Shown here in pieces: positions 23,286 through 32,372 of a stretch of 64,000 bases of DNA. The DNA lies in contig NW_024468250.1 of assembly GCF_002104995.1 (NCBI RefSeq), positions 434,001 through 498,000 of the forward strand, in the 5' to 3' direction. A program made the translations under genes and the position numbers. Below the pieces are notes generated by a model. The model had not been told where the DNA came from and ran no database searches. It saw only the letters and a program-made list of their open reading frames with translations. The stretch is from Linderina pennispora (Eukaryota; Kickxellomycota; Kickxellomycetes; Kickxellales; Kickxellaceae). Positions within the stretch are counted from its first letter, which is position 1. Each line of letters begins with the position of its first letter.

Positions 23286-23842
23286 ATGTCAGACTTTGAA
23301 GGCGGACCAGCGAACGACGACGAGCTGTCGCTGCCCCGGGGTAAGGACAACATGCAGCAGCGTGTCTGACACGAGGAGCATAAGCCAAGCCATATGCCCC
23401 ACCTACTAACTTTGGAAAAAGGCCTGCAAGTGTAGCGACGGTGTACAAGCTCATTGGCGAAATGCTGCCCTCTGACATAACGTGCGCCAAGGACACGCGG
23501 GACCTTTTGATCGACTGCTGCAACGAGTTCATCCACCTGATCGCATCCGAGTCCAACGAGATCTGCGAGAAGGAGGCGAAGAAGACAATCGCGGCTGAGC
23601 ACGTTCTGCAGGCGCTCAAGGAGCTTGGGTTCGAAAAGTACGTGGGCGAGGTGCAGGAGGCGTACGAGGAGCACCGGGTGCAGCAGAGCAAGGACCGGGG
23701 GCGGAAGAGCTCCAAGATGAAGAACCACGGCATGAGCGAGGAGGAGCTTTTGCGCAGCCAGGAGCTGCTGTTTGCTCAGGCCCGCATGCGGTTCCAGCAG
23801 CAGCAACAGCCGGCGGCCGGCGCGGATGCGGCTGGACAGTAA
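23286..23842 (+). CDS. NCB2: negative cofactor 2 beta (Dr1/Ncb2), one intron
   Basis: The histone-fold subunit of the NC2 complex, which binds TBP on promoter DNA and blocks TFIIA/TFIIB entry. Exon 1 (23286-23340) encodes MSDFEGGPANDDELSLPR. A 95 bp intron (23341-23435) starts GTAAGG, has a textbook branch site CTACTAAC (23403-23410) and ends TAG. Exon 2 continues ATVYKLIGEMLPSDI, then DLLIDCCNEFIHLIASESNE and EKEAKKTIAAEHVLQALKEL, the full histone fold. It then has the Dr1-specific tail EEELLRSQELLFAQARMRFQ and a Gln/Ala-rich end. The joined frame is 153 residues, close to animal Dr1 (about 176). The gene is intact. Confidence 0.95.
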
Positions 23843-24138
23843 AGAGACCCTATTTTCTTGAATGGAACGGCTACAGGGTGTCCCTTCCCAAGTATGATCT
23901 GTGTACATCGGGGCGCTACTTGGAGTGAGGCTTGGATGGAGTGAATGTTGAAATGGGATAAAGGCGATACCGCAGCAGCCTTGAAAGGGAAAGAGCCGGG
24001 TGGAGTCTGCGGATGCAAACGTAGAAGCAATATTTGGCCGGGCTCTCTTCTTTCTTTTTGACTCTTCAGCGCAGTTTCTTCCAGTACTAATTAAAAAATA
24101 GCTTGCGAAAGAGCGCAGTATATTGGCATTGGAGGTAC

Positions 24139-24489
24139 ATGTCAGACCAACATCATAGGCGTGATCAGCCGGGCTGGAGCACAGGACCGTCCGGGATCTG
24201 GCGCGCACCAGTGCCACTGCTTTCGCAACGCACCAAGGTCCTCCCGCCCTCGGCGCTCCCCTGGCAGCCAGTCGGCACAGCAGGGCCAGCGCACCGGCTA
24301 GCAATCGAGCCAGGCGACGAGCATCTGGCGGCTAGCCTGGCAGACCTGGACAGCATCATGAAGCACGCAGCACTGATGGACCAGTCGGCATGTGATCCGG
24401 AGCTCGCGCGGCTTCTGGAGCTGGTGACGCAGCAGGCAGAATTGGTCCGTTCCAGCAAAGACGCTACAAAAGCAAGCCTTTTGAAATAA
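24139..24489 (+). CDS. small hypothetical protein
   Basis: A 116-residue open frame if started at [10 protein letters not shown] (24139); an upstream in-frame Met at 24103 is less likely. I do not recognise it. The N-terminal half is Pro/Trp/Gly-rich and probably disordered. The C-terminal half ([18 protein letters not shown], then [16 protein letters not shown]) looks like an amphipathic helical hairpin, as seen in small subunits of larger complexes. The stop codon overlaps an AATAAA signal and lies 14 bp from the stop of the convergent pterin dehydratase gene, so the two 3' ends almost touch. Confidence 0.55.
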   Translation: MSDQHHRRDQPGWSTGPSGIWRAPVPLLSQRTKVLPPSALPWQPVGTAGPAHRLAIEPGDEHLAASLADLDSIMKHAALMDQSACDPELARLLELVTQQAELVRSSKDATKASLLK

Positions 24490-24499
24490 ATTATTTATT
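24485..24499. terminator. bidirectional polyadenylation signal
   Basis: AATAAA lies on the plus strand at 24485-24490, overlapping the stop codon of the small hypothetical protein. TTTATT at 24494-24499 is AATAAA on the minus strand, just past the stop of the pterin dehydratase gene (24504). One 15 bp element thus carries a signal for each convergent transcript. Function is inferred. Confidence 0.5.
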
Positions 24500-24503
24500 G
24501 AAT

Positions 24504-24811
24504 TCACTGGAGTTTGCCGGCGACCGTGTCGATGCTGCGTGGCTAGCTTGACGTCGCGCTTGGAGAGACCCTGGCAGTCGTGGGTGGCCAGGGTGATTTC
24601 GACGCGGTTGTAGACGTTGAACCACTCGGGGTGGTGGTCCATTTTCTCGGCAGTCAAGGCCACCGGAGGTCATGAAGGCGAAGGCGGTGCTGAAGTCATT
24701 GAAGACCAGTTTCTTGTGGATGGCATCGCGGCCGTCGACCAGAGACCAGCCGGAGGCAAGCAGCGGGGCGAGCAGCGTCGTGCGCTCATCAGATGTCAGT
24801 TTCTGGAGCAT
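24504..24811 (-). CDS. pterin-4a-carbinolamine dehydratase (PCD/DCoH), two frameshifts
   Basis: Dehydrates 4a-hydroxytetrahydrobiopterin, regenerating the pterin cofactor used by aromatic amino-acid hydroxylases; in other contexts it only acts on related pterins. Seen: [37 protein letters not shown], the active-site block [20 protein letters not shown] (catalytic His pair) and [17 protein letters not shown]. Two extra bases (near 24669 and 24531) break the frame. With both removed it is 101 residues ending TVAGKLQ, exactly the family length. The start at 24811 (MLQKLTSDE) is chosen from family alignment. It is first in line 3' of the MPP-alpha, Aim41 and 27285 genes, all on the minus strand with spacers under 200 bp. 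Confidence 0.9.
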
Positions 24812-24988
24812 TGCTGTGCGACAGGTGTGGAGAGATGATATGTGGAAGAGAGCGTGGTGCATCTGGGCTCTGGCTAGCAGTAACAGCATGGGAGAGAATT
24901 TATTTGGACAAGGCACGAAGGACGTGGGAAAAAAACCGAGGATTCTCTCTCCCATCCCCCTGAACCGGAAGCTGCGAGGTTTATGGAT

Positions 24989-26497
24989 TCAGATTTTGAT
25001 GCCGTGGTGCTGGGCGACCTGCGGGTAGAACTGCTTGATGCCGTCGACGAAGCCCTGGGCCAGCAGAGTGGCCGGGCTCTCCAGCAAGCGTGCAGCGGCC
25101 GTGGCGACGTCCCTCGGGGTAATTGCCTCGATGCGCTCAACCATTTCGCCAGCCGGGATCTTCTTGCCCGCAACCTGGATCTGGCGCGCAAGATCCTCGA
25201 GCTGCACCATGCGGCTCTCGAGGTTCATCAGCAGGTTGCTCTTGAGCTGGTTCTTGGCGCGACGCACCTCGAGCTTGGACGCGCCCTCCTGCGACGCGAA
25301 CGGACGGCGCATAGTGGTGCGGCCCGACGCCACAGCTTCAATCTCAGTGGCGATGACGTCGAGTAGCGCATGCTCGTTGCGCGGGCCGCAGGACGCCGAG
25401 ATGCCAAACAGACCAGAATCCGAGTAGCAGTGGTGGAAGGCCATGCAGGACTCGATCCACGCGTGCTGGTTCAGCACACGCGTGTACAGGCGCGAGTACA
25501 TGCCCTTGCCCGGCCCGCCCGCTGAGAACGACCCGCCGCCGCCCAGAAGCATCTGCAGCACGGCATACGCGTACAGCTGCTGCTCGTCGGCGATCCCGGC
25601 GCTCTGGAAGCCCAGATACACCTGGGTGAACTCCATGTCGGGCTTGGACTCAAACCACGTACCGCCCGTATACACCGCCTGGCCATTGGGCACGGCGATC
25701 CACGGCTCCTTCTGCTTCTGCTGCGGCTCGGTGCGTGGCAGATCGGCGAACCCATTGGCATCGCACAGACGCACCAGCTCCTCGTGCTCCATACCCACGG
25801 CGGCCACAACCATGCGCTCGGGGCGGTACCATCTGCTATGGTACTTGGCCAGGCGCTCGGGCGTCGCCTGGGCCAGCTGCATGGGCGGACACAGCAGCGG
25901 ATTGCCCAGGGTGCCGGCTTGGAAGGCGGTCTCGTGGAGCTTCTCGGGCAAAAACATCTCGGGCTTGCTGGCCACATCCTGCAGCTCCCAGGGCACTGTG
26001 GCCTGCAGTTCCTCAATGTCCTCGGGCAGCACGCGCGGGCGTAAAGTCGTGTCTGCCAGCAGCTGCATGGCCAGGCCGGCGTCCTGCGGGAACACGGCTG
26101 CCTGGTACATGATGCACTCGCGCGTCGACGAGCTCATGATGCTGCCGCCCAGCTTCTCTATTGCCGCCATCGCTGCGCTGCTGGTAAACTGCGCCGAGTT
26201 GCGGAACGCCAGCCGATCCATCAGGTGTGCGTAGCCAGCCGTCGCCCCATCCTCGTAGCGCGACCCAGCGTCCACGTATACGCCCAGCGCCGTGAAGTGC
26301 CCCGGGTTGTGCTCTGACGTGATCCGCAGACCGTTGGCCAGCGTCGTGGTCGTTGTGTGTCCGTCCTTTGACGTCTCCGTCTGCCGCAAGGTGGTCGACT
26401 TGTACCGCATGCTGCCGCACATGCCCAGCAGCTGCCGGTTGAACCCGCCCATGCGACCAGCCGCCAGTCTGCCTGTTGCTTTCAGCAAGGCCGACAT
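24989..26497 (-). CDS. MAS2: mitochondrial processing peptidase alpha subunit
   Basis: The non-catalytic, substrate-holding subunit of the matrix peptidase that removes presequences from imported proteins. It is 502 residues and intact. An Arg-rich, acid-free N-terminus (MSALLKATGRLAAGRMGGFN) fits a mitochondrial presequence. The M16 fold follows: TTTTLANGLRITSEHNPGHF, GVYVDAGSRYEDGATAGYAH. The zinc motif HxxEH is replaced by HLMDRL, as expected for alpha and not beta. The alpha-specific glycine-rich loop is present (LLGGGGSFSAGGPGKGMYSR, around 25495-25560), followed by YTRVLNQHAWIESCMAFHH. Length and motifs are standard. Confidence 0.95.
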   Translation of the reverse strand: MSALLKATGRLAAGRMGGFNRQLLGMCGSMRYKSTTLRQTETSKDGHTTTTTLANGLRITSEHNPGHFTALGVYVDAGSRYEDGATAGYAHLMDRLAFRNSAQFTSSAAMAAIEKLGGSIMSSSTRECIMYQAAVFPQDAGLAMQLLADTTLRPRVLPEDIEELQATVPWELQDVASKPEMFLPEKLHETAFQAGTLGNPLLCPPMQLAQATPERLAKYHSRWYRPERMVVAAVGMEHEELVRLCDANGFADLPRTEPQQKQKEPWIAVPNGQAVYTGGTWFESKPDMEFTQVYLGFQSAGIADEQQLYAYAVLQMLLGGGGSFSAGGPGKGMYSRLYTRVLNQHAWIESCMAFHHCYSDSGLFGISASCGPRNEHALLDVIATEIEAVASGRTTMRRPFASQEGASKLEVRRAKNQLKSNLLMNLESRMVQLEDLARQIQVAGKKIPAGEMVERIEAITPRDVATAAARLLESPATLLAQGFVDGIKQFYPQVAQHHGIKI

Positions 26498-26630
26498 TCT
26501 AGGAAAGATAGCCTGAATCTATGAAATTATACAAAAAAAAGCCGCAAGATAGGGGAGTTTACCGGAGAGGAGAAATGGTTACGTGGACGGTGTAGATGAT
26601 TATGAAATTTTTGACCCAACTGAAAAAAGA

Positions 26631-27161
26631 CTAAGCGCCAAGGGCCTTCTTGACCGCCGCCGCAACCTTGCTTTTGGGTGCCTCCGCCGCCGAAATGGCC
26701 ACCTCCTTCATGACCTGGCCCATGGCCTTGATGCCGCTGACACCCAGCCGCTCCACCGTCTCCTTGACGCGCCGCTCAATGTCCTCCTCGGAAAGCTGTG
26801 CAGGCAGATACTGTCCCAGAATTTCCACCTCCGCCTGCTCCGCCGTTGCCAGATCAGCGCGGCCGCCGTCTGTGTACTGCTTGATCGACTCCTTGCGCTG
26901 CTTGATTGCGCGCTGGATCAGCAATGCCACGTCCTCGTCCGAGTCCCGCGAGAACGTCTGCGACTGCGGGTTCTTCTCCGCATACAGGATGTCTGACAGC
27001 ACGCCCTTGATCACCGTCGTGCGCTGCTTCTCCTTGGCCCGCATCGACAGCTTCAGATCCGCCTTCAGGCGCGCGTTGATCGTCACTGTCGGTGCACTGT
27101 ACCAGCGCGCTGCTGTCTGCCGCCCCACGGGGAGGCCAATGCGTTGAACCGAGCGGAACAT
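26631..27161 (-). CDS. AIM41: Aim41-like mitochondrial protein (YqeY/GatB-YqeY domain)
   Basis: A 176-residue protein of the YqeY family, related to the tRNA-binding tail of GatB amidotransferase subunits; yeast Aim41 is mitochondrial with no settled role. The N-terminus MFRSVQRIGLPVGRQTAARW is a typical presequence. The domain follows with LKADLKLSMRAKEKQRTTVI, KGVLSDILYAEKN, IQRAIKQRKESIKQYTDGGR, then EVEILGQYLPAQLSEEDIE and GIKAMGQVMKEV. Intact. The start at 27161 is preferred over a Met 96 bp upstream because the presequence begins there. Its stop is 133 bp from the MPP-alpha start. Confidence 0.88.
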   Translation of the reverse strand: MFRSVQRIGLPVGRQTAARWYSAPTVTINARLKADLKLSMRAKEKQRTTVIKGVLSDILYAEKNPQSQTFSRDSDEDVALLIQRAIKQRKESIKQYTDGGRADLATAEQAEVEILGQYLPAQLSEEDIERRVKETVERLGVSGIKAMGQVMKEVAISAAEAPKSKVAAAVKKALGA

Positions 27162-27284
27162 TGTCAAATGCAAGTTGCGAGAATTACAATAGTCTTCAAG
27201 AAAAGATAGAGCCGCTGCTTGTGTCAGCTGCGCTCTGGCCAGCTGTAAAGGCCCCAAATCAGTGATTTGATTGCTTTGATTTTG

Positions 27285-28354
27285 CTATGCCATTACCTGG
27301 AAGCGCGACGCAAACAGGCTCTGCCGCGCCCCGCTTCCCTCAACCGTCCACGGGGCAAACACCGCCACATCCACGTACTCGTCTGCTAGCGCATCCTCCG
27401 GATCTGCCGCCAGTCCCTTCAGCCGCGCCAGCATCCGCGCGCCCACCTGTGGCACCGCATCCAAACACACTGCAAACGACAACAGCACATGGATCCGCTG
27501 CCCTTGCGCGACCCGCCCGTCCCGGCACTCCAGCACCTCCGCCCCCGCACACACCAAGTGCGGCATTAGTACCTGGGTCCGGCCCACCCGCACCCGCAGC
27601 TCTGCCTGCGGCCGCTGCCCCAGCAACGCGCTCATGCCGTCCCCCGACGTCAGCCGATGCCACCACATGCAGAACTCTGAATTGCACAAGCCCACTGCCG
27701 ACTGCATTTTGGCCATAGCCCGCGTATCCCGCCTTATGCGCTTCGTCGGCGTCTGTACCTCCTCTCCCAGACGGCCCTGGCAGATCCTGCAGCCGCAGGA
27801 TGCTTGCTGTCTGTGGCACTGCTGCCGGCCGCTGGCTGGTCAGCGTGCGCCGCTCCGGTGCGCTTTTGGGTGTCAGTAGACTGGAATGCAGCGCCAGAGT
27901 CACCGGCCGCCATGTCGATGTGGGCTGCGATGGCGTCAGCGACGACCACTGCGACAGGGGTGTCATCGCTAGCATCCCGCGGCTCTGCTGCGGCGGCGTG
28001 CTGAATGCTCTCCCGGAAACCGCCGATAACGGCACCCGTGCTGGCGGCGTGTGCTGTAGTGCTGCCGATGCCCCGACCTTGGGCCGCATGCTTGATGGTG
28101 GCGTGCCCATGCTCACAAACGAGCTCGACTGGCTCATCTGCGACCCAAATGAATCGACTGACTCGCTGTTGTACTTCTCACTCGCCGTCTCGATGCTCTC
28201 AGGAAGCAGCCCCCGTGTCTCCGACGCTGCCAAATGCCCTGTCATCTCGTCGTCTTCAATTGACTCTGTGCGGCTGCCTCTACACAAAACACGCCCAAGG
28301 TCGTTTTTAGCAATAAACAAACATGCCAACACACGAGCACCTGTTTTTGCCCAT
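27285..28354 (-). CDS. hypothetical protein, Ser/Pro-rich N-terminus, one intron, one frameshift
   Basis: Not recognised. A possible exon 1 is 28341-28354 (MGKN plus two bases), with a 61 bp intron 28280-28340 (GTGCTC...GTGTAG) and exon 2 reading RGSRTESIEDDEMTG. Residues about 20-200 are Ser/Thr/Pro-rich with many SP/TP sites (SVDSFGSQMSQSSSFVSM, SSLTPSQPTSTW), probably disordered and phosphorylated. After one net +1 break near 27765 the C-terminal ~150 residues look folded: LCNSEFCMWWHRLTSG, RVGRTQVLMPHLVCAGAEVL, IHVLLSFAVCLDAVPQVGAR and DVAVFAPWTVEG. This could be a beta-rich (OB-like) domain but no family was identified. With intron and insertion removed the frame is 335 codons. Aim41 starts 123 bp downstream of its stop. 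Confidence 0.6.
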
Positions 28355-28917
28355 GGCTAACCTACATCTTCCGCCGTGCTACAAGAAGGTAACAGCTCAT
28401 TTAGCTGGTGGAATTTCTAAGTGCCTGACGTGAAGTCGCAGGTCCTCACACTTACGCGTCCGCTGGCTGGTTGGCGGGTGCTGCGATAACCGGAACGTAG
28501 TGTCGGATAGCCGCGTGTATTTCTTGTTAGCCATTAATAATTATCAAACAGTGCAAATATAATCGACTAGCTGAAGCAAGCCTGGAAACCTCCCGCCCGC
28601 CAGCACCTGTGCTTTTGGAAGCTGCCAAAATTTGGAGACATGCGCAGCAACCACTGATCCGCCCTGCAGATCGCTTGATTGATTTCTGCGCTGACTGGAC
28701 GACGTCACAGAGCGGGTTAGGAGAAGAAAAACCAGGCCACATGTTTGGCCTGCCCACAGCGCCAAGATCTCTGGGCATTGGCCTTCCTCCGCGCACGGCC
28801 GCGTCTTATATAGCAAGCCTCGTCTCCCTTGCAATTTTGCTTCTTTATTTAACTCCCACCCCCTTTGTTTTGTTCTTGGAAACATCCCTCCCGTCTATTA
28901 CTACTTTCCTCCTTAGA
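28355..28917. promoter_or_regulatory. divergent promoter region
   Basis: This 563 bp stretch between a minus-strand gene and the plus-strand gene at 28918 has no supported coding content. A TATA-like TTATATAG at 28806-28813, followed by a pyrimidine-rich leader, lies about 105 bp before the ATG at 28918. Confidence 0.45.
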
Positions 28918-29358
28918 ATGCCTGAGCACGCATACGAATCTGTTGGCGATGGGAACATTGGCGTGGAAGCCGAGGTAATTCCCCCGCGCTCAGCCGACAA
29001 CGACAGCGTCGGCTACGAGACCTCAATTCCGATCCACCCGCAGATCCTGGCACCACTGAGCTACCTGCTGGGCCTGCTCAGCGGCATCGTCATTGTGATT
29101 CTGGAGAAGCGCAACACCTACGTGCGCCTGCACGCCTGGCAGTCCATCATCCTGTCATTGCTCGTCACTCTGGGCTCCTTGCTGCTGTTCTGGATTCCGC
29201 CCGTCGCCGGCTTCATCCACCTGGCGGGCTTTTTCGCTGCCGTCCTGTGCATGTTCCGTGCCTGGAAGGACACCGACACCCTGACCTTCTTTAAGCTGGG
29301 TCCGATTGGCGACTTTGCCGAGCGCCAGGTCCTGGGCTCCACTGTGCTGCCGTTCTAG
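28918..29358 (+). CDS. small three-TM membrane protein (DUF4870/Tic20-like)
   Basis: A 146-residue integral membrane protein. After a ~40-residue polar N-terminus there are three hydrophobic helices: ILAPLSYLLGLLSGIVIVIL, then after EKRNTYVRLHAWQS the helix IILSLLVTLGSLLLFWIP, and VAGFIHLAGFFAAVLCMFRA. The pattern of an N-terminal LAPLSYLLG helix, a charged RLHAWQS turn and a third helix is typical of the DUF4870/Tic20-like family, found in bacteria and many fungi without an assigned role. The C-terminus KLGPIGDFAERQVLG is well formed. The start at 28918 is the first Met after a pyrimidine leader. It is intact and opens the block of unbroken genes. Confidence 0.75.
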   Translation: MPEHAYESVGDGNIGVEAEVIPPRSADNDSVGYETSIPIHPQILAPLSYLLGLLSGIVIVILEKRNTYVRLHAWQSIILSLLVTLGSLLLFWIPPVAGFIHLAGFFAAVLCMFRAWKDTDTLTFFKLGPIGDFAERQVLGSTVLPF

Positions 29359-30361
29359 AAAGAGAATATGTCGGTCTGTTAGCTATGTTTTAGTCCGTTT
29401 TTCTTTCTTTGTTGTGTTGAAGCGTTCTATTTCTCTCTCTATATGCCGCCATACATTCGGATCTCATGCCTGTGTTTTATTACTTCGCAGCAGCAATTTG
29501 GCATAGCCGGCTATTGCTCAGCCGCCTGCATATATAGGGCATCCATAGAGTTTTATGCAAACGCAGCTGAAGACCGATTCAAATGACACCAATATTGGTG
29601 GAAGCCATGCCAAGGGCTGACCGGCACGGAGTAGCGCACTTTAGCATCGCTGATTTCATTTATGCAGCCATTTTCAACTTGCTTGGCTTTGTTGTAACGC
29701 AGATGCTTCTGGGGGTTGAGCTGGGATGAATGCAGCTCGGACTCCTGGCTGCTGCCAGAAGGGGACAGGATCCCATGTCAATTGCAGTGACATTGCAGCT
29801 GGAAAAGGCCTTTAATGGATGAGCGCCGCTGCACCATTTGGGATGTTCTGTGGGATTGATGTGAGCTGCAAGCTTACTTGGGCTGCATCTAGTGAGCTCG
29901 GCTGGGCGACCCTCCGCATGAAGATGCTCTGAATCCGGTGAATTTGCCAATCTTAACACCGATCGAATTCCGCCGCCGTTGGCGAGTAGGTAGCGTTCCC
30001 AAGGATGCCATAGATATTTGGCAAAAAGCAATGGCGCTAATCCCCAAGGCTTGGGTATCGCGCAATTTCTCCAATGTCGCCATCAACCAGCGGCATAACA
30101 TAATCCATCGTGCAATGGACGCAGCGACATTGCCCACGCTGATCCTGCCTGCCATGGAACTGAAGGACAATCCTGTAATATGCACGGCAAGTGATGGCAC
30201 AGACTGTTTGCTACCATGTCCAACAAGCAAGCCTGTTATACTGTTGCAGGAAAACATGAACCCCGAGGGCTGCAGTGGATTCCGCGGTAGCTATATAAGG
30301 TCTTGTGAACGGCAACAGAAGCACTAGTCACTACGAGCCCACGCATTCCTTCATCCCAACA
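29359..30361. other. intergenic region with amidase promoter
   Basis: About 1 kb without a supported gene. A TATA box CTATATAAGG sits at 30291-30300, 62 bp before the first amidase ATG. A 129-codon open stretch (29938-30327) runs through this TATA region and has no recognisable family, so it is not called. Confidence 0.5.
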
Positions 30362-32044
30362 ATGGCCATCACTAGTCGCATCGTCTCCTACATTATCCTC
30401 CGTCCCATCCAGATCCTCTTCTGGGCACCGTGGCGGAAACTGGCGTTCTGGTACATCAGTGTCTACGACGGAATCCCCAAGAAGAAGCGCGAGGCAAGGA
30501 AGCTGGCCAGGAACCCGGAGACTTCACTGGACAGCTACGACCCGCTCCTGCTGCTCTCAGCAACCGAGCTGGCACGCCGCATCCGCGCCGGCAAGCTGAC
30601 GTCCGAGCAAGTGCTCCTCACCTACATCAACCGCATCGAGAAGGTCAATCCGTTCCTCAATGCTGTGGTCGCTGACCGGTACGAGCAGGCGCTAGAGGAG
30701 GCTCGCAAAGTTGACAGAATCATTGCCAGCGGCAACATTCCTGAGGAGTTCAGCATCAAGAACAAGCCGTTCCTCGGCGTGCCTGTTACCATCAAGGAGT
30801 GCATTGCGGTTAAGGGCTTGCCAAACACATTTGGTCTCGCATGGCGCGTAAACACCAAGTGGAGTCCGGCACCATACAATTCGCCACGTACAGTGAACCT
30901 CACCGGTGCTGGATTTATCATTCTTGGTGTCACCAACAACCCTGAGCTGCTCATGTCTTGGGAGTCAAACACCACAGTCTACGGCCGTTGCCTCAACCCG
31001 TACGACTTGGGCCGTACTCCTGGAGGTAGCTCGTCTGGGGAGGGTGCTATTGTCGGTGCTGCTGGCTCGGTCATTGGTATTGGAACTGACATCGGCGGCA
31101 GTATTCGTCTTCCCGCATATTTCTGTGGATCGTTCGGCCACAAGACCACATCTGAGTGGATTCCTGCCGAGCCACCTCACTTTTTGTCGCCTAGGACCAA
31201 AGGCAAGGCTGTCTGTGCTACCAGTGGTCCGATCTGCCGCTATGCTGAGGATATTGCGCCATTTGTTTCGGCGCTGATCGGTCGCGATATCGGCGACCCC
31301 AGGTCTGTTGATCTCACCAAGCTCCGTGTGGTTGCTATTCCTGATGGATTTGGCTGGCAAATCGCCATTAGCAAGGTAGATCCCGAGCTTCGTCAGGCTG
31401 TCGTGAATGTTGCCAACTATCTCGGCCAGCAGGTTGTTGGCAAGGAGAACGTCGCCTTTGCCAAGGCACCTGGCCAAATCGCCTTGTCGTCCAAGAACTT
31501 TGGTCCAATGATCTTCACCGGCGAACCTGCGCCATCTGAGACCCTTGGCGGCGAGGGACTGCCGCCCTTCAACTACAAGAAGGAGCTCATTCCATTCATT
31601 TTCGGTCGCTCCAAGCACACCTTCAACAGCATCATGCTTGGTTTCTTCTATGCACTTGGTGGGAAGCGCACTCGTGACGACGTTCTTCCATTCTGGAACC
31701 AGCTACGTGAAGAATTCCATGAGCTGCTTGGTGAGAATGGGGTCTTGATCTTCCCGCCGCATCCGCTGACCACCCAGCCGCATGGCACGTCATACTTCAA
31801 CCCTTCTAATGTCAACTACACTAGCGTGTTTAATGGCCTTGGATTCCCCGTTACCCAGGTTCCAATTGGCCTCAGCAAGGACGGTTTGCCAATTGGTGTT
31901 CAAGTCGTTGCGCGCAAACACGAGGATCTGAAGACCATTGCAGTGGCGCTTCAGCTCGAGAAGGGATTCGGCGGATGGGTCCCACCCCGTCGTTTCGGTG
32001 TGCCCATTGCAGAGAATGAGACCGAGGATCTCTATGCCCATTGA
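30362..32044 (+). CDS. FAAH-like amidase, tandem copy 1
   Basis: An amidase-signature serine hydrolase that cleaves amide bonds, most like membrane-associated fatty-acid amide hydrolases. It is 560 residues. An N-terminal hydrophobic, membrane-binding segment (IVSYIILRPIQILFWAPW) precedes the helix LLLLSATELARRIRAGKLTS. The catalytic triad is visible: Lys in VPVTIKECIAVKG, and the Ser pair in GGSSSGEGAIVGAAGS (cis-Ser) and GTDIGGSIRLPA (nucleophile). The C-terminal half holds ENGVLIFPPHPLTTQPHGTS, GFPVTQVPIGLSKDGLPIGV and FGGWVPPRRFGVP. The start at 30362 is 62 bp after a TATA box. Its closest relatives are the next three genes. Substrate unknown: N-acylethanolamines, acyl amino acids and other amides are all possible. 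Confidence 0.9.
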   Translation: MAITSRIVSYIILRPIQILFWAPWRKLAFWYISVYDGIPKKKREARKLARNPETSLDSYDPLLLLSATELARRIRAGKLTSEQVLLTYINRIEKVNPFLNAVVADRYEQALEEARKVDRIIASGNIPEEFSIKNKPFLGVPVTIKECIAVKGLPNTFGLAWRVNTKWSPAPYNSPRTVNLTGAGFIILGVTNNPELLMSWESNTTVYGRCLNPYDLGRTPGGSSSGEGAIVGAAGSVIGIGTDIGGSIRLPAYFCGSFGHKTTSEWIPAEPPHFLSPRTKGKAVCATSGPICRYAEDIAPFVSALIGRDIGDPRSVDLTKLRVVAIPDGFGWQIAISKVDPELRQAVVNVANYLGQQVVGKENVAFAKAPGQIALSSKNFGPMIFTGEPAPSETLGGEGLPPFNYKKELIPFIFGRSKHTFNSIMLGFFYALGGKRTRDDVLPFWNQLREEFHELLGENGVLIFPPHPLTTQPHGTSYFNPSNVNYTSVFNGLGFPVTQVPIGLSKDGLPIGVQVVARKHEDLKTIAVALQLEKGFGGWVPPRRFGVPIAENETEDLYAH

Positions 32045-32372
32045 AAAGACATGGGCATGTTTCCCTTTAAACACTCGCCTTGGAAAGCCAAAATTAGCCG
32101 TGGTTTGCAAAAAGAAAAGCGCCAATCGCAAACCTGTCAACCTGCATTTCAGAATGCAGTGGTAAATGAAGCTCAGCAAATTGGCATGAAAATCCTGGAC
32201 GGGACTCCGCCAAACTCACTATTGCCTATTTCGAATGCATCCGTCACTCAAAGCAAGACTCGCATTAGAGCTACTTCTGCAGGATAGGACTGCGCTGCAA
32301 GGTGCTGCTCTTTGCTTCTTTCTCTCCTGGCCTCTTGTCCTAAATATTTATTATACACCCGTACGTCTACTC
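32045..32372 (+). other. intergenic spacer, amidase 1 to amidase 2
   Basis: A 328 bp spacer. The amidase 2 frame stays open upstream to 32235, but the family alignment puts the start at 32373. The extra upstream 46 codons have no counterpart in copies 1 or 3. TAAATATTTATTATA around 32341-32355 is an AT-rich promoter candidate. Confidence 0.45.

Noticed and set aside
29938-30327. 129-codon open stretch as a gene
   Set aside because: It overlaps the TATA box and leader of the first amidase and has no protein features.
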